Assembly (NCBI GenBank): GCA_023101725.1
Contig: JALJCO010013421.1
Location: 65,001-129,000 of the forward strand
Source: Atherinomorus stipes
Taxonomy: Eukaryota; Chordata; Actinopteri; Atheriniformes; Atherinidae
DNA length: 64,000 nt
Direction of reading: 5' to 3'
Shown here: positions 33,561 through 45,062 of the stretch, one piece after another
Numbering within the stretch: the first letter of the stretch is position 1
Layout: each line of letters opens with the position of its first letter
Translations under genes and position numbers: made by a program
Notes under the pieces: generated by a model
Database searches by the model: none
Told to the model about the DNA's origin: nothing
Seen by the model: the letters and a program-made list of their open reading frames with translations, nothing else

Positions 33561-34793
33561 TGTGGACTCTGAGAGTAGGCCTGCTGGTGATGGACGTCCG
33601 TGTCCTCAGGTGAGACGCCTGCAGCTGCCGGGCTGGAACTGTGTCACACGTCACCTGACTCTGGTGTCCCGTTGCGGACGGCTGGAGTTACCGGGGACGT
33701 GGTCTTGTGTTGGGAAACGTCTCTGACCCAGTTCCCACCTGGAATTTAACCATGATTTAAAGCGTGACGTTCCGTGTGGAGGTATTTTAATCTGTGACAT
33801 TCTGCCAAGGTTCCCGTGCTCCACAGCAGCATGCTAATTCAGCCAGTCAGTCCAGCCTGCAGACTGTCCTCACCAGCCTTTAAAGAGGACTCTGAAATCT
33901 GGTCCAGCTCATCTTTGTCTCTTCTGATTCAGAAATGTGAAAAGAACGATTCATCAACTTTTCTTCTCACTTTCAGTGTTTAGAGCAGCTTTTCTGCCAG
34001 GAAAACACCTGGTTCCTGAAACGTGTTAAACGTGGAGAACAGAGTCCAGGTTGGATGGGAACATCTGCAGGTGTTTGCTGTGCTTCATCATGACTCCGCC
34101 GTCTCTGTGATGCCCTGAGGCTCCGCCCCCTGAGGCTCCGCCCCCTGAGACAGTGTGCTGCTCCAGCTGCAGGATAATGTCCCTCTGATGGCCATTATAA
34201 CACATAATGTTTTGACACCATTAAGCGAGCCGTTTCCTGCAGCTTTACGACGGCTGAACCTCCTTCGGCCTCTTGGCCCGGCGCCACTTCAGGGCCAGAC
34301 GGGGCCAGACGGGGCCAGACCAGCTCCTTAGCAGTGCTGACTGCTTCCTTTGGATGAAAACACTGTAGTGATGCAGGCTTGTAAAGACGCACAAAGCAAC
34401 CTGTTCAGATTAAAGAGTCCTCGGAGAGAGGATCCGAGTCCGGACTGGCCGGGTTTCATTGTGATGTAGAGACTTGGACACGTTCAGCTGAGGTCTGGCT
34501 GCTGGTTTGGGCCTGAGTCGCTCTCTGAGGTTGTATTTAATTCCCGTTAAACAGTCCAAATGGTTAAAGGTTTGCTAGATCTCCCACAGCGCCTTCGTCT
34601 CATGGTGGCAGGTAACTCCGTGGTGTGGGTTGTGATGAATCGCTTACCCTTTTAAAATAATGAGAACAATGAAAAATAGATTGTTTTTACTAAATGAATA
34701 ATGAAACAAAAAGAAGGATCAACAAATAATACAAATATGTTAAGACTAAACAGACTCATCAATTAAAGAATCTGTAAATACAGTATAAATTAG
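33561..34793. other. Unique sequence, no gene seen
   Basis: Moderate GC. It contains short direct repeats only: GAGGCTCCGCCCCCT twice near 34120-34145 and GGGGCCAGAC three times near 34290-34320. No coding exon is recognised. Confidence 0.5.
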
Positions 34794-36192
34794 TGATGTT
34801 CAATATTGACTTTTTTTTACCGATATCTGATGTGCCAATATTGTCCCATTCTAAATTTATGATATCCAATATCAACCGATATGGATTTCCGCAGACAACT
34901 GTGAGACTGTATCTCTCATATTTTGAGAGATACAATGATATTCTACTCCCAAAATATCCTTAACTCAGCCAGAGGAGTTCATTTTGGACATCTGACTGCC
35001 AGATATCAGATACTAGCAGGTATCAGATACTACCAGATATCAGATATTAGCAGGTATCAGATACTACCATATATCAGATACTAGCAGGTATCAGATACTA
35101 CCAGATATCAGATATTAGCAGGTATTAGATACTACCATATATCAGATACTAGCAGGTATTAGATACTACCATATATCAGATACTAGCAGGTACTAGATAC
35201 TAGCAGGTATTAGATACTACCAGATATCCGATACTAGCAGGTAGTAGATACTACCATCTATCAGATACTAGCAGGTATCAGATACTACCATATATCAGAT
35301 ACGAGCAGGTATTAGATACTACCATATATCAGATACTAGCAGGTATCAGATACTACCATATATCAGATACTAGCAGGTAGTAGATACTACCATATATCAG
35401 ATACTAGCAGGTAGTAGATACTACCATATATCAGATACTAGCAGGTATTAGATACTACCATATATCAGATACTAGCAGGTATTAGATACTACCATATATC
35501 AGATACTAGCAGGTATCAGATACTATCAGATACTTGCAGGTATCAGATACTACCATATATCAGATACTAGCAGGTATTAGATACTACCATATATCAGATA
35601 CTAGCAGGTATTAGATACTACCATATATCAGATACTAGCAGGTATCAGATACTAGCAGGTATCAGATACTACCAGATATCAGATACTAGCAGGTATTAGA
35701 TACTACCATGTATCAGATACTAGCAGGTATCAGATACTACCAGATATCAGATACTAGCAGGTATTAGATACTACCATATATCAGATACTAGATGGTATTA
35801 ATAAGTCAGTCTGTAGCAGCAGCTGCACCGTAGTCACATGACTCTGAAAGGAATGCTGGGAAATGAAGTTCTTCAAGGACAACAAGGACTTTTCTACATG
35901 CTGGAATGATGCTAATGGAACAAGATCTTGCTAGATTTAATTTTTCTGTTACAAATTTTCATTCGTGAAAAATTGGTACCTCTACCGGAATTTCTATATC
36001 ACATATTAATGCCGATATCAGCTGATTATTACAGTAGGTTGATAATATTGCGAGAATGTATGTCTCAAAATATGAGCGATACAACATCACAGTTGACTGC
36101 AAAATCTGTATCTGCTGATATCGGATATTCAAAAGCAAGTGTTGCGCAGTATCGGTATATCAGATATCGGTAAAATAGGCAATATCAAACAT
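34794..36192. mobile_element. hAT-like element with long inverted arms, enlarged
   Basis: The left arm (about 34794-34935) and right arm (about 36050-36192) are diverged reverse complements of each other: GTTCAATATTG against CAATATCAAAC, CCGATATCTGAT against ATCAGATATCGG, and CTCATATTTTGAGA against TCTCAAAATATGAG. The middle holds a 34 bp tandem array, then an interior block shared with 30690 and 42530. No transposase is present. hAT membership is inferred by family resemblance, not shown by a clear target duplication here. Confidence 0.72.
34985..35795. repeat. 34 bp minisatellite (17 bp dimer) inside the hAT-like element
   Basis: About 24 units built from two related 17 bp halves, TATCAGATACTAGCAGG and TATCAGATACTACCATA, with small variants. 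About one unit is present in the compact copy at 32991, so this array grew from a sequence native to the element. Confidence 0.93.
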
Positions 36193-36720
36193 ATTTTTCG
36201 TCCATAAATAAAATGTATATTTGTGTAACCATGAATTTATAACATTTTCTTATACATTTATTATTTATGCAGCATTTTCTGCATCATATTCTCTCTCTTT
36301 AATACTAATAATCTCTTAATTTAATAAAATGCTCAAACCTTTTTGTACTTTTGTATTGTTTTGTTGTCCCCTCATTTCTTGTTTTTTTTTCCTTGCCGTC
36401 TGTTATCGTTCCTCTGTTCTGGTTTCATGCAGATGGGACTGCTGCCGTTCAAACTGTGTTATTGGGTCACTGCTGGCTGACTGAGGGAGAGCCTCATCAG
36501 AGACTGACTGCTGTACTTCTCTCTCGTTTGTGAAATATAATGGCCTGAAAAAGACATCTGGACCGTTGCATACGCTCGTCCAAATCCAGTTCATATCTGA
36601 GCAGTAATGATGGGGTCCCATCGTATGACTGATATGAAGCTGGTCCCTCTTACAGTTCAGATTTGATGAGTTTGTTTATTTCCATTATGCCTCTGCAGAC
36701 TCGGCCTCCTCCTCCTCGTT
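36193..36720. other. No gene seen
   Basis: AT-rich to 36400, then mixed unique sequence. Confidence 0.5.
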
Positions 36721-36800
36721 TCATATCGGAAATTAAGAGTTGGGCAATATTGGTATGTTGGACACTGGTTAGAAAACAAAGCCAATACTGAACGTCTCTA
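36721..36800. mobile_element. hAT-like terminal fragment
   Basis: ATCGGAAATTAAGAGTTGGG, AATATTGGTATG and GCCAATACTGAACGTC match the family terminus. Only the end is present. Confidence 0.6.
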
Positions 36801-36884
36801 TTTGTTTTACAGTGTAATATAATAGAATTTGAAACTGAAATCCAAATTCAGGATGATGTACAGATTTGGACTCAGCAGCTTTGG

Positions 36885-37835
36885 AATGAGGTGGAACGGG
36901 AGATTCTCATCATGATGAGGTGGAACGGGAGATTCTCATCATGACGAGGTGGAACGGGGGATTCTCATCACCATGAGGTAGACGGGAGATTCTCATCACG
37001 ATGAGGTGGAACGGGAGATTCTCATCATGATGAGGTGGAACGGGAGATTCTCATCATGACGAGGTGGAACGGGAGATTCTCATCACCATGAGGTGGGGGT
37101 TGTGGGTGGAAGGGAGATTCTCATACACGGGAGATTCTCATCACGATGAGGTGGAACGGGAGATTCTCATCACCATGAGGTAGACGGGAGATTCTCATCA
37201 CGATAAGGTGGAACGGGAGATTCTCATCATGATGAGGTGGAACGGGAGATTCTCATCATGATGAGGCGGAACGGGAGATTCTCATCATGAGGCGGAACGG
37301 GAGATTCTCATCACGATGAGGTGGAACGGGAGATTCTCATCATGATGAGGTGGAACGGGAGATTCTCATCACGATGAGGTGGAACGGGAGATTCTCATCA
37401 CCATGAGGTAGACGGGAGATTCTCATCACGATGAGGTGGAACGGGAGATTCTCATCACCATGAGGTAGACGGGAGATTCTCATCACGATGAGGTGGAACG
37501 GGAGATTCTCATCATGATGAGGTGGAACGGGAGATTCTCATCATGATGAGGCGGAACGGGAGATTCTCATCATGAGGCGGAACGGGAGATTCTCATCACG
37601 ATGAGGTGGAACGGGAGATTCTCATCACGATGAGGTGGAACGAGAGATTCTCATCGCGATGAGGCGGAACGGGAGATTCTCATCACGATGAGGCGGAACG
37701 AGAGATTCTCATCGCGATGAGGCGGAACAAGAGATTCTCATCGCGATGAGGCGGAACGGGAGATTCTCATCGCGATGAGGCGGAACGGGAGATTCTCATT
37801 GCGATGAGGCGGAACGGGAGATTCTCATCATGATG
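36885..37835. repeat. 29 bp satellite, locus 1, about 33 units
   Basis: Units of GATGAGGTGGAACGGGAG plus ATTCTCATCAC. Some units are shortened, with GGTAGACGGG or CATCATGAGGCGG. Unit junctions CTCATCATGATGAG and CTCATCGCGATGAG are 14 bp perfect palindromes. The same satellite forms a larger locus at 58517-62580. A 40 bp remnant at 40477-40516 indicates that the LINE to the right inserted into this array. Confidence 0.95.
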
Positions 37836-38559
37836 AAATGAAAAATACTTTATTCATCCCAGAAGGAAAATTCAACATTGTAAAAAGCTCACTCTTTTTT
37901 TTTGTTTTGTTTTTAACAATATAACATTAATATGAAATGATAACATAGCAATAATAAGTCAGTCTTGTTCTTCAGGGTGATGCTGCTGGCAGGAATGAAT
38001 TTCTGTATCTCTCCGTCCTACAGTGAACCTGACGCAGCCTCCCACTGAACACACTCTGTTGATTCTTCACCGTGTTGTGGAGAGGAGGAAGAATCCTCCA
38101 TCATCTTCATCAGCTTGTGCAGCATTCTTTTTTGAACGATCAGCTCCAGCGGCTCCAGAGTTCTCCCCAGCACCGAACCAGCTTTCTTGATCAGCTTGTT
38201 TAGTTTCTTCAAGTCTCCGGTTCTGGTTCTGATCCTGGTTCTGGTTCTGATGCTGCTTCCCCAGCAGATGCTGCAAAGCTGATGTCACTTTCCACAACAG
38301 ACTTGTAGAAGATCTGCAACATGTTGGTGCAGACGTTGAATGATCTCAGCTTCCTTAAGAAGTAGAGTCTGCTCTGACCTTTCTTGTAGATGTAGTCACT
38401 GTTGCATTTCCAGTCGAGTCTGTTGTCCAGCTGAACTCCAGGTATTTGTAGTTCTCCACCACCTCCACCTCCTCTTCCAGGATGTAGACAGGACTATGCT
38501 GCTTATTCTTGCTCCTCCTGAAGTCAACAATCATCTCTTTAGTCTTGCTGGTATTTAAG

Positions 38560-39345
38560 ATGAGCTGATTGTTACCATTTCACAAACTGACTGACCAGTT
38601 CCCTGTACTCGGCTTCTTGTCCATCACTGATACACCCAACAACTGCAGAGTCATCAGAGTATTTCTGCAGATGACAGGATCAGAGTTGTACTGGAAGTCT
38701 GAGGTGTACAGTGTAAAGAGGAATGGTGAGAGTACAGTCCCTTGTGGTGCTCCAGTGTTGCTGATCACCATCTCAGACACACAACCTTTCAGTCTCACAA
38801 ACTGTGGTCTGTTTGTGAGGTAGTCGTAAATCCAGGTGGTTGTGGAGGATCCACCTGGAAGTTATGGAGCTTCTCACATAGCAAAGCAGCTGAATAGTAT
38901 TAAATGCACTTGAAAAATCAAAGAACATGACCCTCAAAGTGCTGCCTGACTGGTCCAGATGAGAGTGGGCTCTCTGAAGCAGGAAGATGATGGCGTCTTC
39001 AACCCCAAACCCATTATGATATGCGAACTGTAATGGGTCCTGAAAGGTGTTCACTTGCTTGTTGAGGTGAGCCAGTAAGAGTCTCTCCAGGACTTTCATG
39101 ATGTGAGATGTCAGAGCAACTGGTCTGTAGTCATCTGGTTCTGGTCCTGGTTCTGGTTCTGGTCTGTAGTCATTTGGTTCAGCTGGTTGTGGTTTTTTAG
39201 GGACAGGAACAAGACAGGATGTTTTCCGCAGCACAGGAACTCTGTTCTGTCTCAGGCTGGTGTTAAAAAGGTGCTGGAGAACCGGACATAGTTGTTCTGA
39301 GCAGGTCTGGAGAACTCTGGGACTGACACCATCTGGACCTGCAGC
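38560..39345 (-). pseudogene. LINE reverse transcriptase, frameshifted
   Basis: On the minus strand: AGPDGVSPRVL (fingers) near 39330, NDYRP near 39160, LTSHIMKVLERLL near 39090, and the first catalytic Asp block FFDFSSAFNT near 38910. Then, in another frame, GAPQGTVLSPFLFTLYTSD lies near 38740. The second catalytic block (normally Tyr or Phe, Ala, Asp, Asp) is not in the same frame and reads as altered. A small duplication, EPEPGPEPDDYRP (39120-39175), interrupts the NDYRP block. The gene once copied LINE RNA into the target site; it cannot do so now. Confidence 0.82.
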
Positions 39346-39411
39346 CTTGTTCCGGTTCAGTTTCTCTAGTTGTTTCTTGACCTGGTCACAGGAGACAGTC
39401 AGGCTGGAGGT

Positions 39412-39630
39412 GGAGACAGAGGAGGTCTCAGGATGTCCTGATGTGGGGGGAGAGGAGGTCTCAGGATGTCCTGATGTGGGGGGAGAGGAGGTCTCAGGAT
39501 GTCCTGATGTGGAGGGAGAGGAGGTCTCAGGATGTCCTGATGTGGAGACAGAGGAGGTCTCAGGATGATGTCCTGATGTGGAGACAGAGGAGGTCTCAGG
39601 ATGTCCTGATGTGGAGGGAGAGGAGGCTGT
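39412..39630 (-). repeat. 33 bp minisatellite in the LINE coding linker
   Basis: Six to seven units, + strand GGAGGTCTCAGGATGTCCTG then ATGTGGGGGGAGA, giving SGHPETSS(P/V)ST on the minus strand. It lies between endonuclease and RT, in frame with the RT (frame 38773-39696). One unit has an extra triplet (GATGAT), so the frame is kept. The array could be ancestral to this LINE lineage or private to the copy. Confidence 0.88.
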
Positions 39631-39879
39631 GTTCAGGTCCATGACTGAGGTGCAGGGTGACAGAGTGGAGGTGGGACAGGAAAGCTGTGGGCTCATGGAG
39701 GGTGTGTGGTGTGTTGGGTTGTCGGCAGGGGGGAACTGAACCTATTGAAGAACATGTTCAGTTCGTTAGCTCTGTCCAGACCTCCATCAGTCTGGTCCCC
39801 CTTTAACTTGAAGCCAGTGATTTTCTTCATTCCCGACCACACATCCCTCACGTTGTTCTGCTGGAGCTGCTCTCCAACT

Positions 39880-40476
39880 TCTTCCTGTAGTCCTCCTTCA
39901 CTTCTTAGTCTGTGTTTTCAGTTGTTTTTGTGTGGTCTTCAGTAACTCCCTGTCTCCATCCCTGAAAGCTTTCTTTTTGATGTTCAGCAGCTTTTTCAGG
40001 TCACTGGTGATCCAGGGTTTGTTATTGGGGAAGCACCTCACTGTTCTTGTTGGAACGATGCTGTCCACACAGAAGTTTATGTAATCTGTCACACACTCAG
40101 TCATGGTGTTGATGTCATCTCCATGAGGTTCACAGAGGACATTCCAGTCTGTGGCCTCAAAGCACCCTCTCAGAGCATCTTCAGCCTCAGTAGACCAGGT
40201 TTTAATCGTCCTCCTAATGACTGGTTGCTGCTGAACGATGGGCTTGTAGGTGGAGGTGAGAAGAACCAGATTATGATCTGATCTTCCTAAAGGAGGCAGG
40301 GCAGAGGAGATGTATGCATTCTTAGTGTTTGCATAAAATAAGTCCAACATCTTATTTTCTCTGGTGGAGCAGCTGACAAACTGCTGGAAAGTTGGCAACG
40401 TTGCAGAGAGGGAGACGTTGTTGAAGTCTCCAGAGATCGCTATGAATGAGTTTGGATGCTGTGTTTGTAGTTTAGC
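39880..40476 (-). pseudogene. LINE endonuclease carboxyl end and linker
   Basis: The minus-strand frame reads AISGDFNN near 40420-40445 and GRSDHNLVLL near 40270-40300. These match the metal-binding GDFN and the catalytic SDH motifs of apurinic-type LINE endonucleases. It then runs through a linker containing CFPNNKPWITSDLKKLLNIKK, typical of the family. The amino half of the domain is absent because of 5' truncation. The open frame extends past the junction into satellite, which is accidental. Confidence 0.82.
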
Positions 40477-40516
40477 AATGAGGTGGAATGGGAGATTCTC
40501 ATCATGAGGTGGAACG
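40477..40516. repeat. Remnant of the 29 bp satellite
   Basis: About one and a half units: AATGAGGTGGAATGGGAG, ATTCTCATCATGAGGTGG, AACGAGAG. It marks the far side of the LINE insertion into satellite locus 1. Confidence 0.85.
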
Positions 40517-41221
40517 AGAGAGCAATATTTCTCAAGAATGTTTCCAACACTTTTTGGATCTGTGACACCAGGAATGAAGGCACTGGTCTCGCCCGGTTCT
40601 ACACGGTGGAGATTTACCTTTGTTTGTTTGGTTTCATCATTTTCTAAAAAAACAACAACAGTCATCTTTAAAGTTGGAACCACCAGACTCAGAGTTGAGC
40701 ATTCAATCTTTATTTTTCCAAGTTTTTCTTGGTAAAATCTGGAATGTCAGCAGTATCCCGGGAACTTGTTCTCCTCCCGGCAGATATTTAAGGGTTAATA
40801 CGTAAACTCTACACCTACGATTCTCATGTTCCTTTCAGTCCCTTTCTGCCCAACGGTGACATCATCGTTTCTTTCTGAGGAAGACTGAAAGACTTTTGTT
40901 CTCCTTCTTCTTGCTTTTGTCCAGAGAAGACAATGGAGTGACTCTGGGGGGCAGAGGAAGAGGGGGAGGATGATGATAATGGGGCAACGAGCAGGAATGA
41001 GTTGAATAGACAAATACAAAAGAAAATTAGGAGAGTTGAAGTTCCCTGCAGTGATGTTGGGGGTAAAGTGTCCTTCCAGCAAAAGGCAACAGTTTTAGTG
41101 GAAATATTCAGGTTTTTATCAGGAGGGATCTTCCAGGCCTGCAGCTTTATATCCTTCATTCTACATTTCTCTTCTCACTGTTACACAGAACGGAGACTCG
41201 TTTATGGATCCTGATGCTACT
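40517..41221. other. No gene seen
   Basis: Unique sequence with a few short open frames, none recognised. Confidence 0.5.
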
Positions 41222-41860
41222 GATTCAGTTCAGTTTCATTTATATGCTCAAGAACCTTCACAGACCCGGTCCAGTTCAGTATAATCCATTCCTATCCAGT
41301 TAAATCCACATCAGTCCGGTTTATAATAACTATGTTCATATAAACCAGTTTATACCACAGGACCAGAACCAGGAGGGTCCTGGTTCCTTCCTGGTCCTGA
41401 TGGAGGTTTTCCTTCCTGGTTCTGGTCCAGATGGACGTGTTCCTTCCTGGTTCTGGTTCTGATGGAGGTTTTCCTTCCTGGTTCTGGTCCAGATGGAGGT
41501 TTTACTTCATGGTTCTGGTCCTGATGGAGGTTTTCCTCCTGGTTCTGGTCCTGATAGAGGTTTTCCTTCCTGGTTCTGATCCTGATGGAGGTTTTCCTTC
41601 CTGGTTCTGGTCCTGATGGAGGTTTTCCTTCCTGGTTCTGGTCCTGATGGAGGTTTTCCTTCCTGGTTCTGGTCCTGATAGAGGTTTTCCTTCCTGGTTC
41701 TGATCCTGATGGAGGTTTTCCTTCCTGGTTCTGGTCCTGATGGAGGTTTTCCTTCCTGGTTCTGGTCCTGATGGAGATTTTTCTCTCCAGCGTCTCAGGA
41801 TGAAGCATCCAATCAGGTTGACGATGTCTTTGTTTGTTGTATAAATAAAGCTGAATTGAA
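41222..41860. mobile_element. Dispersed repeat with internal array
   Basis: The left side (TTCAGTTCAGTTTCATTTAT) and right side (ATAAATAAAGCTGAATTGAA, 41840-41859) are sequences found together in a very common fish repeat. The 31 bp array lies between them. The class (SINE-like or LINE tail) is uncertain. Confidence 0.5.
41392..41781. repeat. 31 bp minisatellite, about 12-13 units
   Basis: Units of GATGGAGGTTTTCCTTCCTG then GTTCTGGTCCT, with GATCCT and AGATGGACG variants. Because 31 is not a multiple of 3, the minus frame 41350-41808 passes through all three phases without a stop, giving a 31-residue super-repeat of basic and acidic residues. Confidence 0.93.
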
Positions 41861-42450
41861 TCTCCTCAGCTGGAGGAATCCTCCATCTCAGTTTTCAGGA
41901 ACGATGCATCCGTTTCTCCGCTTCAGTCTTTTCCAACCGTTCCTCCATCTTTAGGTGCTTTTCTGAATGTTAGGGTGGTGAGTGAATGAAAATGTCACCG
42001 TGCCGGTCGTCTGTTCGCTCTGTAATAACTGCAGAACGTGCTTCCTCGTGGTTTCACTCTGCAGGATCCAGTATGTTTACTGGTGCATGCAGAAACGGCA
42101 GAAACGGCAACGCCAGCGTTTCTTTTCCGCCCTGTTTTTGCTCTGAAATTTAAAGGTAATGAAACATGAAATAAGTTAAAAAGCTGAAGTTCAGCAACTC
42201 ATCCTGCATCCCGCTAGTTTCCCGCCTCCAGCCACCAGCATGGCTCGCCAAGGCGTCTCTGTTCCACCGGCGGATGCCGTCACTGTCCCGCCGTGACGGG
42301 AGGACTTTGGACCCCATCATTAAAAACGTCCAGTATGATGCTGATGCAGAAATCCAGTCATGTTCACGCTGGCCATCACTGGAGTGGAGGAAATGCATTT
42401 CTGCTTTCAGAGGTAGAGCATTCAGTGTCATTACTAAGTAAGGTGAAACT
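41861..42450. other. No gene seen
   Basis: Unique sequence with a few CpGs near 42100-42300. No known protein frame. Confidence 0.5.
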
Positions 42451-42905
42451 ATAGGAGTGTTTGATATTGGCTTTTTTACCAATATCCAATTTACCGATAT
42501 TGCCATACTCTGGTCTTTGTCACAACTGAAGTCACATGACTCTAAAAGAAATGCAGGGATATGAAGTTCTCCCAGGAAAAGCAGGGAGTTTTCTATATGT
42601 TGGATCGTTGCTAATGGAAGAAGATCTCGCGAGATTACGTCATGTAACTTGAACTCGTGAGTTTTTGTTAGAAAAAACAATATCGCTCTGAAAAAATTAG
42701 ACTAATTTCCAGAAAAACTTTCTGCATGCTAATGGAACAAGATTTACTTACGAAATCTCGTGGGATTTTGGTGTTGCGTTACAAAATCTTATGAGTAGAA
42801 ATATGGGTTTGATAAAAAAACAATCTTGATATTTTCCAATATCACATTTTAATGCTGATATCTGTCAATCATATCAGTAGGCCGATAATATCGGACACCG
42901 TTATT
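42451..42905. mobile_element. hAT-like element, about 455 bp
   Basis: The left end GAGTGTTTGATATTGGC and the right end GATAATATCGGACACC are inverted relatives. The interior CACATGACTCTAAAAGAAAT and GAAGTTCTCCCAGG match the interior block at 35840-35880. AAGATCTCGCGAGATT is a local palindrome within it. Confidence 0.68.
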
Positions 42906-43179
42906 TAAAACGGCTAAAATTTGATCCGCTCAAAGTACACGATGATTCATTGTTTAACTCGTTGCAAAATGACTTTTTGCTAAATGTTTCTTTTCATTGA
43001 TAAATGCGTTTTTTTCTGAGTGATCACTGTGTGTCAAACTGATCAGGCATAAATAAAAACAGACGGTTCAGAGATAAAATTAACAATAAATTATCTTATT
43101 TTATATTATCATTATTGATTTACTTGAAAGAAAATGCATAAATTTAGAAGAGAATTTATTAAAACATGTTTTTTAAGGT
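42906..43179. other. AT-rich stretch, no gene seen
   Basis: Separates two hAT-like copies; nothing else recognised. Confidence 0.45.
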
Positions 43180-43505
43180 CAGAAACTAGAGACGTCCGAT
43201 ATTGTCGGCCGATGTTGGCAGTCAAATGTGATATCAGAAAATATCAGTCTCAGCTTTTATTCCTTACTTTTTTTTACATTACAAAAACTCATGGCCATGC
43301 ATCGCTGGAGGGTGTAAGAAAATATCTATATTTATAATATGAAAAAGTACTGTATTGATATTTTCCAACTTCGAACATTCCTTTCTTATTTACATTTTAA
43401 CTTTATAGAAACTTATATTTCATCGGTTGATGTCGGAAATTAAGAGTTGGACAATATCGGTATATTGAATATCTGTGGAGGAAAAAGCAGATATCAAACA
43501 CCCTT
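43180..43505. mobile_element. hAT-like element, about 325 bp
   Basis: The left end AGACGTCCGATATTGTCGG and the right end GCAGATATCAAACACCC are inverted relatives. TTAAGAGTTGGACAATATCGG near 43440 is the family's subterminal motif. Confidence 0.65.
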
Positions 43506-44330
43506 TTCCTAAAGTAATGAAAATCATAATGGATCAAAAACCTGTTATTAAGGTGGGAAACTTGTGATGCTTCAAACTGTGACATGTAAATATCTTCATG
43601 GTGGTTTAGGGGGAAGGGTGCCTGCAGGGGGGCTCTTATCTGCATTTGCAGCTTTGTTGGCTGTAAAACTGCAGTCTCAGTAGGAGCTACAGTCTCTGCA
43701 CCTCAGTCATGTCTGAGTTCAGCTCTAATATTCATAAGATGGGTTCATTTTCCTTCTCTCCATCAGCTCCACGACGCTGACTTAACATTGTTTCAGCGAG
43801 CAGACTCTGTGGGAACATTATCACTCTGTAATTCTCTCAGCTGGCCTCTTTTCACCTCAGTCTCCTTCACAGCTGAATATCACCCAGTATGGAGTCATCC
43901 ACCTGAGAGCGGCGATAATGAAGCTGCACACAAGCTCCGCCCCCGAATCCTGCTCATTTATTACCATCGGGGCTTAGACGAGGCTCAGCCCTTTGAGTCA
44001 AACTTACGTAATCTCTCCCTCGGCTCCGTATCAACATCAGGTCCGACAAAAGCCCTTTTCTCAATCTTAATAACGTGAATTGGGCTCCGATCGTCCTGCA
44101 GTGCGACGCTCAGCAGAGGAAGAGAGATCCTCATCATCTCAGCTGGGACGAGTCTTAATAACGGAGGCGAACGTCCTCCCTTCGGCCTGCCGTGATGATC
44201 TGTGGATCAGGCCGGCAGCAAGGACGCGCACTGGTGATAGTCACACTGCAAATGCTGGCATGTGCAGACACGCCTGCAGGAACCAGACTGTAAATACGGT
44301 GGCCCGGAGGAGTCAGAACACAACACAAGC
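43506..44330. other. Unique sequence, no gene seen
   Basis: Moderate GC with no recognisable exon. Short open frames on both strands are not supported by homology. Confidence 0.5.
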
Positions 44331-44762
44331 CACAACACGACACAATTAACCACAACACTACCACAAAAATAACCGCAACACCAAAAAGAAGCCACAGCAC
44401 CAAAAATTAACCGAACAGCAACACAGTTAGCCACAGCACGAAAAATTAACCGAACAGCAACACAGTTAGCCACTGCACGAAAAATTAGCAACAACACGAC
44501 ACAATTCACCACAACACTACCACAATAATAACCGCAACACCAACAATAAGCCACAGCACGAAAAATTAACCGAACAGCAACACAGTTAGCCTCAGCAAGA
44601 AAAATTAGCAACAACATGACAAAAATAACCGCAACACCAACAATAAGCCACAGCACGAAAAATTAGCCACAACACGACACAATTCACCACAACACTACCA
44701 CACTAATAACCGCAACACCAACAATAAGCCACAGCAAGAAAAATTAACCAAACAGCAACAGA
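44331..44762. repeat. Irregular tandem repeat, about 39 bp and related
   Basis: Blocks such as GCCACAGCACGAAAAATTAA, CCGAACAGCAACACAGTTA and ACAACACTACCACAATAAT recur in variable order between 44331 and 44762. A composite unit of about 180 bp occurs roughly twice. Confidence 0.85.
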
Positions 44763-44839
<77 letters not shown>

Positions 44840-44840
44840 T
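44763..44840. repeat. (TA)n then (CA)n microsatellite
   Basis: About 30 TA units, then ACACAC. Confidence 0.97.
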
Positions 44841-45062
44841 GTATATATGAAAGGTTTTAATCCCCTCTCTGTTTCAGGACAAGGAGCAACTGATCATCAG
44901 ATCTCAGCGATCTAGGGGCTTGAAGGGTTAAAAAGTCGGACAGATAAGAGGGGACGACCGATTTAAAGACCAAACAAAGTGTCAAGGATTTTATTCTACA
45001 TGTACTGTGGAGTATTTCCATTTATAGAGGAATGACGATGAAGCCAAATCTACTTATTTAAA
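44841..45062. other. No gene seen
   Basis: Unique sequence. Confidence 0.45.

Larger units (their letters stand above)
37836..40476 (-). mobile_element. L2-like LINE, 5' truncated and decayed
   Basis: Read on the minus strand it has the end of an apurinic-type endonuclease, a linker, a reverse transcriptase and a 3' untranslated region. The 3' tail is at 37836-37885, where the + strand shows TTTATTCATCCC followed by AGAAGGAAAATTC. Satellite of the same 29 bp family lies on both sides, which gives the insertion limits. The element is non-functional: the endonuclease is incomplete and the RT is frameshifted. L2-clade assignment rests on family resemblance of the endonuclease-linker and RT blocks. 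Confidence 0.82.

Noticed and set aside
39898..40683. Single intact 261-residue host protein
   Set aside because: It contains LINE endonuclease motifs, then reads through a satellite remnant into unrelated sequence, so it is a chance fusion.
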